Source of the DNA: Flavobacterium aquicola
Lineage (GTDB): Bacteria > Bacteroidota > Bacteroidia > Flavobacteriales > Flavobacteriaceae
Direction of reading: 5' to 3'
Length of the DNA stretch: 64,000 nt
Assembly (NCBI RefSeq): GCF_003385115.1
Contig: NZ_QUNI01000008.1
Span: 124,001 to 188,000, forward strand
The translations under genes were made by a program, and so were the position numbers. Positions 35,337-44,221 of the stretch are shown in pieces. The first letter of the stretch is position 1. Every line of letters begins with the position of its first letter. The notes under the pieces are model-generated. The model made no database searches, had not been told where the DNA came from, and saw only the letters and a program-made list of their open reading frames with translations.

Positions 35337-36047
35337 TTATTTTTCAATTATCCATTGATACCGAAAAGCCCACTTCCATTGAATGCTATATTTTTTGAAT
35401 CCTAATTTTTTAGAAAAAGCAATCAGTTCTTCCTTTTTAAAACCTCTCAAAATAGAAGTCAAGCCATCTTTTCGAGGCATTTCACCCAGCCTAAACACAA
35501 AACAAACCAGCTGAAATAATCGATATGCCATAGAACTTCTATGAAGATCATTAATCACAAAACCGAGTTTGGAATTTGAATAAAAAGAAATTAGCAATTT
35601 AATAATTTCATTATTTTTAAAATGATGCAACGTTAATGTACACAGTAATATATCGCATTTTATCTCTTTGAAAGATTCATCATAAACATCTAGTTTTTCA
35701 TATGTGATATTTAAATAATCTTTAGACAAATCAACCGCATAATTCACAGTAAACTCATTAGCATCAATACCAATTAGTTTAAAATCCAAATTATTCTCAA
35801 TTCCAAAATCCGCTAATTTCCGTAGCATATCACCATTTCCACAGCCAACATCCACAATCGTAATCAAATCTGAATTGGATGTTTTTTTAAGTAATTCAGT
35901 AACTCCTTTCAATGTCAATGTATTCCCTCCTAAAAGCTGATTTATCTGAGCAATTTTATCCAGCGATGCTTTTAAAACATCACCTTTCAAATTAAAATCG
36001 TCCATTATTTCCGGAGCTTCAGTTCTATATCTGGTATTTACAAACAT
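35337..36047 (-). CDS. SAM-dependent methyltransferase of the PKS cluster
   Basis: A 236-residue class I methyltransferase. The SAM site is ITIVDVGCGNGDMLRKLADF (motif I), followed by LIGIDANEFTVNYA (acidic end of strand 2) and CDILLCTLTLHHFKNNE (motif IV region). The segment GFVINDLHRSSMAYRLFQL is typical of methyltransferases that sit beside type III PKS genes in Bacteroidetes. It would methylate a phenolic oxygen or a ring carbon of the product. Confidence 0.85.
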   Translation of the reverse strand: MFVNTRYRTEAPEIMDDFNLKGDVLKASLDKIAQINQLLGGNTLTLKGVTELLKKTSNSDLITIVDVGCGNGDMLRKLADFGIENNLDFKLIGIDANEFTVNYAVDLSKDYLNITYEKLDVYDESFKEIKCDILLCTLTLHHFKNNEIIKLLISFYSNSKLGFVINDLHRSSMAYRLFQLVCFVFRLGEMPRKDGLTSILRGFKKEELIAFSKKLGFKKYSIQWKWAFRYQWIIEK

Positions 36048-36090
36048 CGATTTTTATTAATCAGAATTATAATTTGAAAATTATCTCTTA

Positions 36091-37224
36091 CTAATCATTC
36101 ATACATATTAACTGACCGTGAGTCCGTTTTATTATCATCGGCAATAACTTTGGGAATTTAATCATTATTTTCATCAAAAAAACACTCACCTTCTGTTTTT
36201 GTAGTATAAATGCTAAAAAACGTCCCATCCTTAATCTTTTTTCAAAATTAGAATTCCATTCACACCGATACTTCTTTTCCAATTCCTCTCTGGATTTTAT
36301 TTCATTTTTATGCAGTTTCTCGATCAATTCAGAAAGAATTTTGGCGCTATGAATCGCCATAGCCATACCATTCCCGCACAAAGGATGAATCAGGCCGGCG
36401 GTATCTCCAATCATCAATATATGACCCTCAATCAGTTCTTTTTTATCAAATGACACCTGACTAATTGTTAACGGAGCTTCGAAAAGCATTTTAGTTGTTT
36501 CAAAAATCACTTTTAAATGCGGGTTTTTTACAACTATCTGATTTTGAAAATCTTCTATATTTTTATATTTTTTAAATGAATCATAACTAACCAGATAACA
36601 AATATTAACAGCATTATTTTCTACTTTTGAAACACCGCAGTACCCGCCTTCAAAATTATGCAGCCCGACTAAATCATTTGGAAATTCACCCGAATAATGA
36701 GCTTTTACAGCCAGCCAACCCGATTTTTTACTGACAAACCCGCGCTTTAATTTTTGATCAAGAACAGATCTTTTCCCAAAAGCACCAATTACAATCGCGG
36801 AAGTAATCTTTCTGCTATTCGAAGTAGAAACGGTAAAGACATCATTTTCAAAAACAATATCTTCTACAGTGTCCTGAATAATTTCACAGCCATTTTGAAT
36901 TGCTTTTTGATACAGAAAAGCATCTAAAGCATAACGGCTGACACCAAATCCGCCAAGAGGCAGATCACAATGAATCATTTTACCGTCAGCGGTTGAAAAT
37001 TCCAATTTTGAAATCTGTGTAGGATTTAATTCTGATATATCCAGAGAAAGCCAATCTAAATAAGGCGTAATTTCATTTGAAATATACTCTCCGCAGACTT
37101 TATGCTTTGGATACTCGTTTTTTTCGAATACAATGACTTTTAATCCAATTTTAGACAAATGAATCGCTGCTGTAAGTCCTGCTAATCCACCTCCAACAAT
37201 TATTATTCCTTTGGATACATCCAT
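36091..37224 (-). CDS. FAD-dependent oxidoreductase, geranylgeranyl reductase/hydroxylase-like
   Basis: A 377-residue flavoprotein, first gene of the PKS operon. It has the FAD fold GIIIVGGGLAGLTAAIHLSK, the HKVCGEYIS segment of the geranylgeranyl-reductase branch, and the second FAD motif GHILMIGDTAGLIHPLCGNG. I chose the ATG at 37224, just before the Rossmann strand; a longer form from a TTG at 37275 would add 17 unlikely residues. It may hydroxylate the aromatic ring (as flavoproteins do in streptomycete phenolic-lipid operons) or reduce double bonds in the side chain. Confidence 0.85.
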   Translation of the reverse strand: MDVSKGIIIVGGGLAGLTAAIHLSKIGLKVIVFEKNEYPKHKVCGEYISNEITPYLDWLSLDISELNPTQISKLEFSTADGKMIHCDLPLGGFGVSRYALDAFLYQKAIQNGCEIIQDTVEDIVFENDVFTVSTSNSRKITSAIVIGAFGKRSVLDQKLKRGFVSKKSGWLAVKAHYSGEFPNDLVGLHNFEGGYCGVSKVENNAVNICYLVSYDSFKKYKNIEDFQNQIVVKNPHLKVIFETTKMLFEAPLTISQVSFDKKELIEGHILMIGDTAGLIHPLCGNGMAMAIHSAKILSELIEKLHKNEIKSREELEKKYRCEWNSNFEKRLRMGRFLAFILQKQKVSVFLMKIMIKFPKLLPMIIKRTHGQLICMND

Positions 37225-37349
37225 ATTAAGACGATTTATAAAATCATAACGATAAAGTATTGTGAAAATACACAAATCTCATTAGATAAAAGAATAAATC
37301 ATTTCATTTTGGCAGAAATTAAAACTGCATAAAATTAAAATTTTGGAAC

Positions 37350-37380
37350 TTGTTTTTTGAATTTTCAAATCCTATATTTG
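37350..37380 (+). promoter_or_regulatory. dnaX promoter
   Basis: TTG at 37350-37352, a 20-bp spacer and TATATTTG at 37373-37380 form a well-spaced Bacteroidetes promoter, 19 bp before the dnaX start. Confidence 0.6.
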
Positions 37381-37399
37381 CTTTCGAATAAAGAAAAGC

Positions 37400-38485
37400 A
37401 TGGAACAATTTGTAGTATCGGCCCGTAAATACCGTCCTCAGACATTTAAAGATGTAGTGGGGCAAAAAGCGATTACCAATACGCTGCTCAATGCCATAGA
37501 AAGCAATCACTTAGCTTCTGCCCTTTTATTCACAGGACCTCGTGGTGTCGGAAAAACGACATGCGCGCGTATTTTGGCTCGAAAAATAAATCAGCCAGGA
37601 TATGATGATCCAAACGAAGATTTCGCCTTCAATGTGTTCGAACTCGATGCTGCTTCGAACAATTCCGTTGATGATATTCGTAATTTGATCGATCAGGTTC
37701 GTATCCCGCCACAAACCGGACAATACAAAGTATATATCATTGACGAGGTGCATATGCTGTCTTCTGCGGCTTTTAATGCTTTCTTGAAAACACTGGAAGA
37801 ACCGCCGAAACATGCCATTTTTATATTGGCAACCACCGAAAAACACAAGATTATCCCAACGATATTATCGCGCTGCCAGATATTTGATTTCAAAAGAATT
37901 ACCGTAAAAGACGCCAAGGAACATCTTGCTGATGTAGCTTCGAGTCAAGGTGTGGCTTTTGAGGATGACGCACTGCATATTATTGCCCAAAAGGCAGACG
38001 GAGCGATGCGTGATGCTTTGTCAATTTTTGACCGAGTGGTTTCCTTTTGCGGAAACAATTTGACACGTCAGGCCGTAACCGAGAATTTAAATGTTTTAGA
38101 TTACGAAACCTACGTCACCATTACTGATTTACTTCTGGAAAATAAAATCCCAGACTTATTAATAGCTTTTAATGATATTCTTGCCAAAGGCTTTGATGCA
38201 CATCATTTTGTTTCAGGATTAGCCACCCATTTTAGAGATTTATTGGTAAGCAAAACTCCTTCTACTCTTGTTTTACTGGAAGTTGGCGAGCAGGCACAAA
38301 AAATGTACGGAATTCAGGCTCAAAAATGCAGTCAGGAGTTTTTGTTAAAAGGAATAGATATTGCAAATGACTGCGATTTAAAATACAAAGCCAGTCAAAA
38401 CCAGCGATTGCTTGTCGAACTTTGTTTGATGCAGCTTGCCTCTATCACTTATGATGGAGAAAAAAAAAAGTTGAGCAATTTATAA
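37400..38485 (+). CDS. dnaX: DNA polymerase III clamp-loader subunit, gamma form
   Basis: A 361-residue reading frame with the AAA+ clamp-loader domains I-III: RKYRPQTFKDVVGQ, Walker A FTGPRGVGKTTCARILA, Walker B VYIIDEVHML, SRCQIFDFKRI and the arginine-finger region. The usual zinc-binding loop is shortened (KINQPGYDDPNEDFAFN lacks its cysteines). The frame ends eight codons after GGAG, at TAA 38483-38485, right behind the run A10G at 38460-38470. The tau part continues in the -1 frame at 38470-39144. The break falls at the end of domain III, as gamma does in E. coli. Confidence 0.9.
   Translation: MEQFVVSARKYRPQTFKDVVGQKAITNTLLNAIESNHLASALLFTGPRGVGKTTCARILARKINQPGYDDPNEDFAFNVFELDAASNNSVDDIRNLIDQVRIPPQTGQYKVYIIDEVHMLSSAAFNAFLKTLEEPPKHAIFILATTEKHKIIPTILSRCQIFDFKRITVKDAKEHLADVASSQGVAFEDDALHIIAQKADGAMRDALSIFDRVVSFCGNNLTRQAVTENLNVLDYETYVTITDLLLENKIPDLLIAFNDILAKGFDAHHFVSGLATHFRDLLVSKTPSTLVLLEVGEQAQKMYGIQAQKCSQEFLLKGIDIANDCDLKYKASQNQRLLVELCLMQLASITYDGEKKKLSNL
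38460..38470 (+). promoter_or_regulatory. Slippery run A10G in dnaX
   Basis: The zero-frame codons are GAA AAA AAA AAG, containing the heptamer A AAA AAG known from E. coli dnaX. A -1 shift of the ribosome, or one extra A in the mRNA, joins the gamma frame to the tau frame. Confidence 0.6.
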
Positions 38486-39144
38486 TTCCGTCTACTTATT
38501 TTAGAAAAACTGCAGATTATTCGATAGCAGAAATTTCAAAAGATAAAAACCAGATTCCAGCTGCTCCAGAAAGTGCAAAAACAGTTTCAAACACTGAAAT
38601 TGCTAAACCTGTTATTTCAATAGAAGAAAAACCTCAGACTTCAAATCCTGCGGTTACAGCTCCTTCAAATAACGAAGCGAAATTTTCAGCTTTGTCGCTT
38701 TCCAGTATCCGAGCCAAAAAAACTTTAGAAGAAAACTTAAAGGGATTTGTAAAGGAAGACAACACTATACTTCCTACCGAGTCATTTACTGAAACAGAAA
38801 TGCTCCTACAATGGACAAAATATGCCGAACGCCTTGGGAGTAAAGGCTATAAAATTATGGAATCGTTATTACTTATTAACGACCCAAAATTAAACGGCAC
38901 AAAAATTACCTTTGAATTACCCAATGAAGGATCTAAGCTGGATTTTGAAAAAGAAATGATTGGTCTTTTAGGACATTTGCGGGGACATTTACACAATCAC
39001 GATATAATTATTGAAGTAAATGTAAATGAAAGCATAGAGATAAAAAGAAGTTTCACTGATCAGGACCGCTACAATCGTCTTTTGGAAATAAACCCAAATA
39101 TCGAATTATTGCGGACTACTTTTGGTTTGGATTTAGACGCTTAA
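38470..39144 (+). CDS. dnaX: dnaX tau C-terminal part, -1 frame
   Basis: This frame stays open for 224 codons from the slippery site: VEQFIIPSTYFRK, then a Pro/Ala/Ser/Lys-rich linker, and from about 38692 a folded domain (LSSIRAKKTLEENLKGFVKE, MLLQWTKYAERLGSKGYKIM) typical of the end of Bacteroidetes DnaX. It has no start codon context of its own and no promoter. Joined through a -1 shift, the full product would be about 581 residues, a normal tau length. A real disruption or a one-base homopolymer sequencing error are the alternatives. Confidence 0.8.
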   Translation, partial: VEQFIIPSTYFRKTADYSIAEISKDKNQIPAAPESAKTVSNTEIAKPVISIEEKPQTSNPAVTAPSNNEAKFSALSLSSIRAKKTLEENLKGFVKEDNTILPTESFTETEMLLQWTKYAERLGSKGYKIMESLLLINDPKLNGTKITFELPNEGSKLDFEKEMIGLLGHLRGHLHNHDIIIEVNVNESIEIKRSFTDQDRYNRLLEINPNIELLRTTFGLDLDA

Positions 39145-39193
39145 GAATTATTCTATGAACATTTCCTATCATAAAATGTCATTTTTATATCAA

Positions 39194-39221
39194 TTGGTAA
39201 CGAACTATAACGTTATATTTA
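39194..39221 (+). promoter_or_regulatory. Possible satP promoter
   Basis: TTGG at 39194-39197 and TATATTTA at 39214-39221 with a 16-bp spacer resemble the Bacteroidetes -33/-7 pair with one mismatch in the -7 box. Confidence 0.4.
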
Positions 39222-39248
39222 ACTTTATTAACAATAAAAAACTAAAAA

Positions 39249-39806
39249 ATGGAAAACAAATTAGCTAATCCTGCGCCTTTAGGGCTTTTGGGTTTCGGAA
39301 TGACCACAATTTTATTAAACATTCACAATTTGGGATTCTTCCCAGTAAGCGCCGTAATTATTTCAATGGGAATTTTTTATGGCGGTCTAGCCCAAATAAT
39401 CGCAGGAATACTATCATACAAAAACGGCAAAACCTTTGCCGGTACCGCTTTCACTTCTTATGGTTTCTTTTGGCTTACTTTAGTTGGCATTTGGCTTTTT
39501 CCAAATACTGGATTTGAAATGGCAGGAACAACACCAGCGCCATTTTTCGGATGCTATTTAGCGCTTTGGGGAATCTTTACTGCTTTTATGTGGTGGGGAA
39601 CTTGGGGAGGCAGTAAAGTGCAGCAGTTTGTGTTTTTATCCTTAACCATTTTGTTTTTTGTTTTAGCAATAGAAAAAATTACTGGTATCGAATCTTTAGC
39701 TCCAATCGCGGGAGGAATTGGTGTAATCTGCGGAAGCAGTGCTTTTTACCTAGCTGTAGCTGAACTTTTGGAAGAACAAAAAAACAAAAGAGTTTTACCT
39801 TATTAA
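39249..39806 (+). CDS. satP: Acetate/succinate uptake transporter, GPR1/FUN34/YaaH family
   Basis: A 185-residue protein with six transmembrane segments. The family signature NPAPLGLLGFGMTT opens the first helix, and MGIFYGGLAQIIAGILSYKN and TAFTSYGFFWLTL follow. SatP of E. coli is a proton-coupled acetate/succinate channel of the same size. The gene stands alone with a strong terminator. Confidence 0.88.
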   Translation: MENKLANPAPLGLLGFGMTTILLNIHNLGFFPVSAVIISMGIFYGGLAQIIAGILSYKNGKTFAGTAFTSYGFFWLTLVGIWLFPNTGFEMAGTTPAPFFGCYLALWGIFTAFMWWGTWGGSKVQQFVFLSLTILFFVLAIEKITGIESLAPIAGGIGVICGSSAFYLAVAELLEEQKNKRVLPY

Positions 39807-39825
39807 TTGCAATCTTTTGATATAC

Positions 39826-39870
39826 AAAAGGCTCGAAACTAAAATTAAGTTTCGAGCCTTTTTTGTTTTA
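39826..39870. terminator. Strong terminator, bidirectional
   Basis: A 15-bp perfect stem (AAAAGGCTCGAAACT with its complement at 39848-39862) is followed by a T run; A residues on the other side allow use by menC as well. Confidence 0.92.
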
Positions 39871-39882
39871 TGCAAATCAAAT

Positions 39883-40935
39883 TTAAGAACCAAAAGTATT
39901 GTTTATATCCAAATTCCAATCTAAATCATTGCTGTACCACAATTGTCCTTGAGAAACTTTGAGAGGACAATCAAAATTATTAGTGTACAACGCTCCAGTC
40001 CCTAAACCCTGAGGCATCGGATTGTTGAGCGTATATGTCCATTGCGCAATTGCATTCAATCCAATATTACTTTCCAAAGCTGATGTTATCCACCATCCGA
40101 TATTGTGTTTTTCAGCTAATGAAATCCATTCCTGAGTTCCTCTAAATCCGCCCACAAAACTAGGTTTCAAAATGATATATTGAGGCTTGATTTTTAATAG
40201 CAAATCTTCTTTTTCAGCTAATGTAAAGACACCAATCAATTCTTCATCCAAAGCAATAGGAAAAGGTGTAGTTTTACATAGCTCTGACATACTGTCAGTG
40301 TTGTTTTTTCGAATCGGTTGTTCTATACTATGTAATTCAAATTCAGATAATTGATTTAATTTAAGTAAAGCTTCATTTGAATTAAAAGCACCGTTTGCAT
40401 CGACTCTGATTTCGATTCGTTCCGGAGTGAAATGTTCCCGAATATAGCGCAATAACTGTAGTTCTTTATCAAAATCTATGGCTCCAATTTTGAGTTTTAT
40501 GCAACGAAAACCATCGGCTAATTTCTCCTCAATCTGCTGCTTCATAAAAGCTTCTTCACCCATCCAAACCAAGCCGTTTATTTCGATTGATTTTGTACCA
40601 TTTGTAAAGTCGGAAGGAAAAAGTAAAAAAGGGTTTTCACTGTCCAAAGACAGAAATGCCATTTCAATTCCAAACTGTATGGATGGAAATTCTAACAATG
40701 CATCCCAAAGCCAATCTTTCCCAAATTGAATATTATCACAAGCCCATTGCAATTTTTCTTCATAATCGGGACGGTCATCAATACTCAATCCTCTTAGAAT
40801 ACCGCACTCGCCTATTCCGATTTTTCCATTTTGTCCCAAAACGATAAAAAAGGATTCTTTTTCGGTCATTACGCCACGGGAAGTTCCTGATGGGCGTTTG
40901 AAGTTTAGAATGTATTTGTGGCAGCTTGCTTTCAT
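39883..40935 (-). CDS. menC: o-Succinylbenzoate synthase
   Basis: A 350-residue enolase-superfamily enzyme of menaquinone synthesis. The barrel carries CIKLKIGAIDFDKEL (catalytic Lys), RVDANGAFN (metal Asp), SIEQPI (metal Glu), IALDEELIG (metal Asp/Glu) and YIILKPSFVGG (second Lys). It dehydrates SHCHC to o-succinylbenzoate. I start at the ATG at 40935 (MKASCHKYILNFKRPSGTSR), since the 24 residues upstream do not resemble the family. menA and menB lie further upstream on the same strand. Confidence 0.9.
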   Translation of the reverse strand: MKASCHKYILNFKRPSGTSRGVMTEKESFFIVLGQNGKIGIGECGILRGLSIDDRPDYEEKLQWACDNIQFGKDWLWDALLEFPSIQFGIEMAFLSLDSENPFLLFPSDFTNGTKSIEINGLVWMGEEAFMKQQIEEKLADGFRCIKLKIGAIDFDKELQLLRYIREHFTPERIEIRVDANGAFNSNEALLKLNQLSEFELHSIEQPIRKNNTDSMSELCKTTPFPIALDEELIGVFTLAEKEDLLLKIKPQYIILKPSFVGGFRGTQEWISLAEKHNIGWWITSALESNIGLNAIAQWTYTLNNPMPQGLGTGALYTNNFDCPLKVSQGQLWYSNDLDWNLDINNTFGS

Positions 40936-41089
40936 ATTTTTAATTTTTAATCGTCTTGTCATTGCTGGGAACAAAGCAATCACATTTAGTTTAGTTATGC
41001 AGCGCACCTTTTAGTTACTTAGGTTATTGAGGTTGCTTCGTTCCTTGCAATGGCTTCGATTGTGGAATTTAAGGATCTAAAACTTTACA

Positions 41090-41117
41090 CCTAACAAATT
41101 GAAAGAAACCTGTTAGG
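41090..41117 (-). terminator. Hairpin after the TPR gene
   Basis: CCTAACA and TGTTAGG form a 7-bp stem 10 bp behind the stop codon of the TPR protein. There is no strong T run, so the role as terminator is uncertain. Confidence 0.35.
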
Positions 41118-41127
41118 AAATCGTCAC

Positions 41128-42330
41128 CTACTCTTTAATCAACTTCAAAACCTTCTCAAAATCCTCATTCTTAATTCCGGCTTTTTTGAAAGCTTCGATG
41201 TCCTGTTCGGTTTTTTGAACCCAGCTCAGGCTGTCAGTTACGTTTTGATTTTGATATTTTTTGTAGATTTTTTTAGCTTCTTTGTAATTATCGTTCAGAA
41301 GGTATGCGTGAGCGAGATTCAATTGAACCAATAATTCAATATTGTCCAGTTTTTCGCCATCCAGCAGGTATTTTAATGCTTTCCCATATTGTTTTGTCAT
41401 TAAGTAACTATTTCCGATAGTGCTATAATCTAAAACCGTTCCTTTACCATCGTTGATAATTATACCCAATTTTGCAATTGCATCGCCGTATTTGCCTTTT
41501 TTTATCAAAAGCGAGGCTTCTTTACGTAAATCAGAATAAACAGCGCTAGAAGTGCTTGTTTCGCTAAAACAGGAATCACCTGCATCTTTAAAAACTTTGG
41601 AACGCTCTACTGGCAATAATTTTTGAAACTCCTGATATCTGTACTTAGATTGTATTTTATCCAAAACACATACACAAAAATTATCCGAATTGGTCATTTT
41701 TTGAGCCATATTGGAAGTTTTGCATTGATCAATAATCATTTTTCGATTATCGACACTCCATCCTCGGCTTAATTTTTTATCAACCCAAGGCACAACTTCC
41801 AAAATTATCTTTTGTTTCATAATCCAGTTTTTGCTTTCGAAACCAAACCATAAAGCAGATGAATTATCGCTTAAACAGCTTGATTTATCTATCGAAAGCC
41901 TTTTGGCATCTTTACTTACAGGTGTATCCTGAATTAAACAAGACTCTAGTGTTTTTCCAGAATCTTTGTATTCTACAGCTAATTTATCGGTAGGAAAAAT
42001 TGCGTAAGTACATTTGTCGTCCCCTGATATTTTTGAAAGAATAAAAACAGCTCCAGCTGAACCTTGACTGATTCCTGTTGGATCTGGAATTGATTTTAGA
42101 ACAGAAACCAAACTGCTAGCCAGTTGCTGATTTTCGTCTAGAAGTGTTATTCTATAAACAATTTCAGTGGTTCCTAAAGGTAAATCCTCAGTTTTGATAA
42201 CGATTCTATCTCTGGCTGAGACATTGATTTCTTTTGTGGTTGATCGGTCTTTATCCCAATAACCGTCTTGTTGTGCAAATGTATTTACTGCAGAAAGAAA
42301 TGTTATGAATAAAAGAAGTTTTTTGGTCAT
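41128..42330 (-). CDS. Exported TPR-containing protein, unknown function
   Basis: A 400-residue protein with a Sec signal peptide (MTKKLLLFITFLSAVNTFAQ). The first 250 residues form an unknown beta-rich region with six or more cysteines (for example KSSCLSDNSS, FCVCVLDKIQSKY). From about residue 270 tetratricopeptide repeats follow (KKGKYGDAIAKLGIIINDGK, GNSYLMTKQYGKALKYLLDG, LAHAYLLNDNYKEAKKIY). It probably sits in the periplasm and holds partner proteins. There is no functional link to the men genes around it. Confidence 0.75.
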   Translation of the reverse strand: MTKKLLLFITFLSAVNTFAQQDGYWDKDRSTTKEINVSARDRIVIKTEDLPLGTTEIVYRITLLDENQQLASSLVSVLKSIPDPTGISQGSAGAVFILSKISGDDKCTYAIFPTDKLAVEYKDSGKTLESCLIQDTPVSKDAKRLSIDKSSCLSDNSSALWFGFESKNWIMKQKIILEVVPWVDKKLSRGWSVDNRKMIIDQCKTSNMAQKMTNSDNFCVCVLDKIQSKYRYQEFQKLLPVERSKVFKDAGDSCFSETSTSSAVYSDLRKEASLLIKKGKYGDAIAKLGIIINDGKGTVLDYSTIGNSYLMTKQYGKALKYLLDGEKLDNIELLVQLNLAHAYLLNDNYKEAKKIYKKYQNQNVTDSLSWVQKTEQDIEAFKKAGIKNEDFEKVLKLIKE

Positions 42331-42408
42331 TATAAAAATGATTGAAAGATTTAAAATTGAACAATTTCGGATTACAATTTAAAAATGTTCTTGAAATCTG
42401 GAATGCCC

Positions 42409-42485
42409 TAGCCCAGATGGAAACGGCATCCTGTTGTCCCGGGGTTCGGGACAACAGATATAGTGGACAGCTGGAAATAGCTCCA
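42409..42485. repeat. Flavobacterium intergenic REP-like element with variable hairpin, copy 2
   Basis: This is the inverted copy of the element at 13906-13987. The flanks are conserved (GGAGCTA on the right, TAGCCC.GAT on the left when read on the plus strand), while the hairpin at 42431-42457 has the stem CTGTTGTCCC instead of CTTTGTGGGC. The loop GAACCCC is kept. Confidence 0.7.
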
Positions 42486-42487
42486 AA

Positions 42488-43165
42488 TTATAATTCAATG
42501 AAATCGCCTATTTCAAGCAACATTAAGTCTTTTCCTTTGTCGAAAAATTTCTTAATAGCTTCTTCATGATTGATTTCAATATAACCAAAGGTATCGTAAT
42601 GAATACCGAGGATTTTATCGCAGTCCACAAAATCGGAGGCGATTATGGCGTCATCAATATCCATCGTAAAATTGTCGCCGATAGGGAAAATTGCCAAATC
42701 GAGTTTAGTACGCATTGGGATAAGTTTCATATCCATCGTTAAAGCAGTATCGCCGGCAATATAGATATTTTTATGCTCTCCTTCGATTACAAAACCGCCA
42801 GGATTCCCGCCATTGCTTCCATCGGGAAATGAACTGGAATGAATTGCGTTGACATATTTTACTTTTCCGAAATCGAAATTCCAGCTTCCGCCGTGGTTCA
42901 TTGGGTGTGATTGAAAACCTTTTTTACCGTAATATCCTGCGATTTCAGCATTGGAAACAATTACAGCATTGGTTCTTTTGGCAATTGCTTCTACGTCGAG
43001 TATATGATCGCCGTGAGCATGAGTCAAGAGAATAAAATCGGCCTCCAGTGTATCAATATCAATATGTGAAGCTTTTGGATTTGCCGAAATATAAGGATCC
43101 ACAATAATGTTTTTACCGCTTACTTCAATTCCCAAAGAGGCGTGACCGTAGAATGTTATTTTCAT
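42488..43165 (-). CDS. Metal-dependent hydrolase, UPF0173 family
   Basis: A 225-residue metallo-beta-lactamase-fold protein. The start MKITFYGHASLGIEVSG and the metal motif LLTHAHGDHILD (HxHxDH) are clear; further ligands are in NHGG, IAGDTAL and GIHYDTFGYI. UPF0173 hydrolases of this size are conserved across bacteria, and their substrate is not established. The gene is 73 bp downstream of menA and may share its transcript. Confidence 0.88.
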   Translation of the reverse strand: MKITFYGHASLGIEVSGKNIIVDPYISANPKASHIDIDTLEADFILLTHAHGDHILDVEAIAKRTNAVIVSNAEIAGYYGKKGFQSHPMNHGGSWNFDFGKVKYVNAIHSSSFPDGSNGGNPGGFVIEGEHKNIYIAGDTALTMDMKLIPMRTKLDLAIFPIGDNFTMDIDDAIIASDFVDCDKILGIHYDTFGYIEINHEEAIKKFFDKGKDLMLLEIGDFIEL

Positions 43166-43238
43166 CTTTTTTAGCTTATTATTGTTAGACTAAAGAGTGC
43201 TTTTTTTTTAAATTACAATTGATTTTTGACATTGCTAT

Positions 43239-44201
43239 TTATCTTCCTCCTAAGAAAACATTCACAATGATGTCTGAAATCAGCGAAATCATTGATAGAG
43301 ATAACAATATAGAAAGCAGAAAGGTACTCAAAGCTACTTTTTTCAATTCTGGATCAAGCAGTTTTGGATCTTGATTTTTAGAAACTGTGATTAAATGCTT
43401 TGTCAGCGGAATATATGCCAATAAAAACAAGTATTGATCGAAACGAAAGTTACTCAGAACCGCAAAAGCAATAACTGAAACCATGGCGGTAATTATTAAA
43501 AAATAATGGTATTTTTTAGCCTTTTCGCCACCTATTTTAACCACGACAGTATTTTTTCCGGATTTAGCATCCGATGCCTGATCACGCATATTGTTCAGAT
43601 TCAAAACTGCTACACTCAATAATCCGACAGCAATTGCAGGCAGAATTAAAATGGCATCCAATTGTTTTGAATACAAGAAATTAACGCCCAGAGTACTTAC
43701 TAAACCAAAGAAGACAAAGACAAATATATCTCCATAACCACGGTATCCGTATGCAGAACTTCCGACAGTATAACGAATTGCGGAAGCTATAGCCAAAATT
43801 CCTAATACCAAGTAAAATAAAGAATACACAAGATTACTTTCTCCAAAGGCAAGGTAAATCAAGAATATTGCCGAAAATAATGTAAGTACTGAAGTGATTA
43901 CCAAAGCTTTTTTCATTGCCTGCGGAGTGATTACACCGCTTTGAATAGCACGTTTTGGTCCTACTCTGTCTTCATTGTCGGTTCCTTTTACACCATCGCC
44001 GTAGTCATTGGCAAAATTGGAAAGCACCTGCAGACCCAAAGTTGTTAATAATGCAAACGCAAATATTTTCCAGTTGAAAACTTCACTTGGAGTCAAAATC
44101 TCATTGGTTGGGTTTGCCTGTGCATACATACTTCCCACTATAATTCCGGAAACGGATAATGGTAATGTTCTTAATCTTGCTGCTTCAATCCAGTGTTTCA
44201 T
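43239..44201 (-). CDS. menA: 1,4-dihydroxy-2-naphthoate polyprenyltransferase
   Basis: A 320-residue UbiA-superfamily membrane enzyme. The first Asp-rich motif is NFANDYGDGVKGTDNEDRVG and the second NLNNMRDQASDAKSGK, both with the Mg-prenyl-phosphate binding aspartates; about eight transmembrane helices surround them. The start RTLPLSVSGIIVGS is typical of MenA. It attaches the isoprenoid tail to DHNA, making demethylmenaquinone. Confidence 0.93.
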   Translation of the reverse strand: MKHWIEAARLRTLPLSVSGIIVGSMYAQANPTNEILTPSEVFNWKIFAFALLTTLGLQVLSNFANDYGDGVKGTDNEDRVGPKRAIQSGVITPQAMKKALVITSVLTLFSAIFLIYLAFGESNLVYSLFYLVLGILAIASAIRYTVGSSAYGYRGYGDIFVFVFFGLVSTLGVNFLYSKQLDAILILPAIAVGLLSVAVLNLNNMRDQASDAKSGKNTVVVKIGGEKAKKYHYFLIITAMVSVIAFAVLSNFRFDQYLFLLAYIPLTKHLITVSKNQDPKLLDPELKKVALSTFLLSILLSLSMISLISDIIVNVFLGGR

Positions 44202-44221
44202 ATTTTTTGTTTAAAGTTTAA

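Noticed and set aside
40936..41007. Extended N terminus of MenC
   Set aside because: The added residues (MRCITKLNVIALFP...) have no likeness to MenC, while the ATG at 40935 starts the family sequence.
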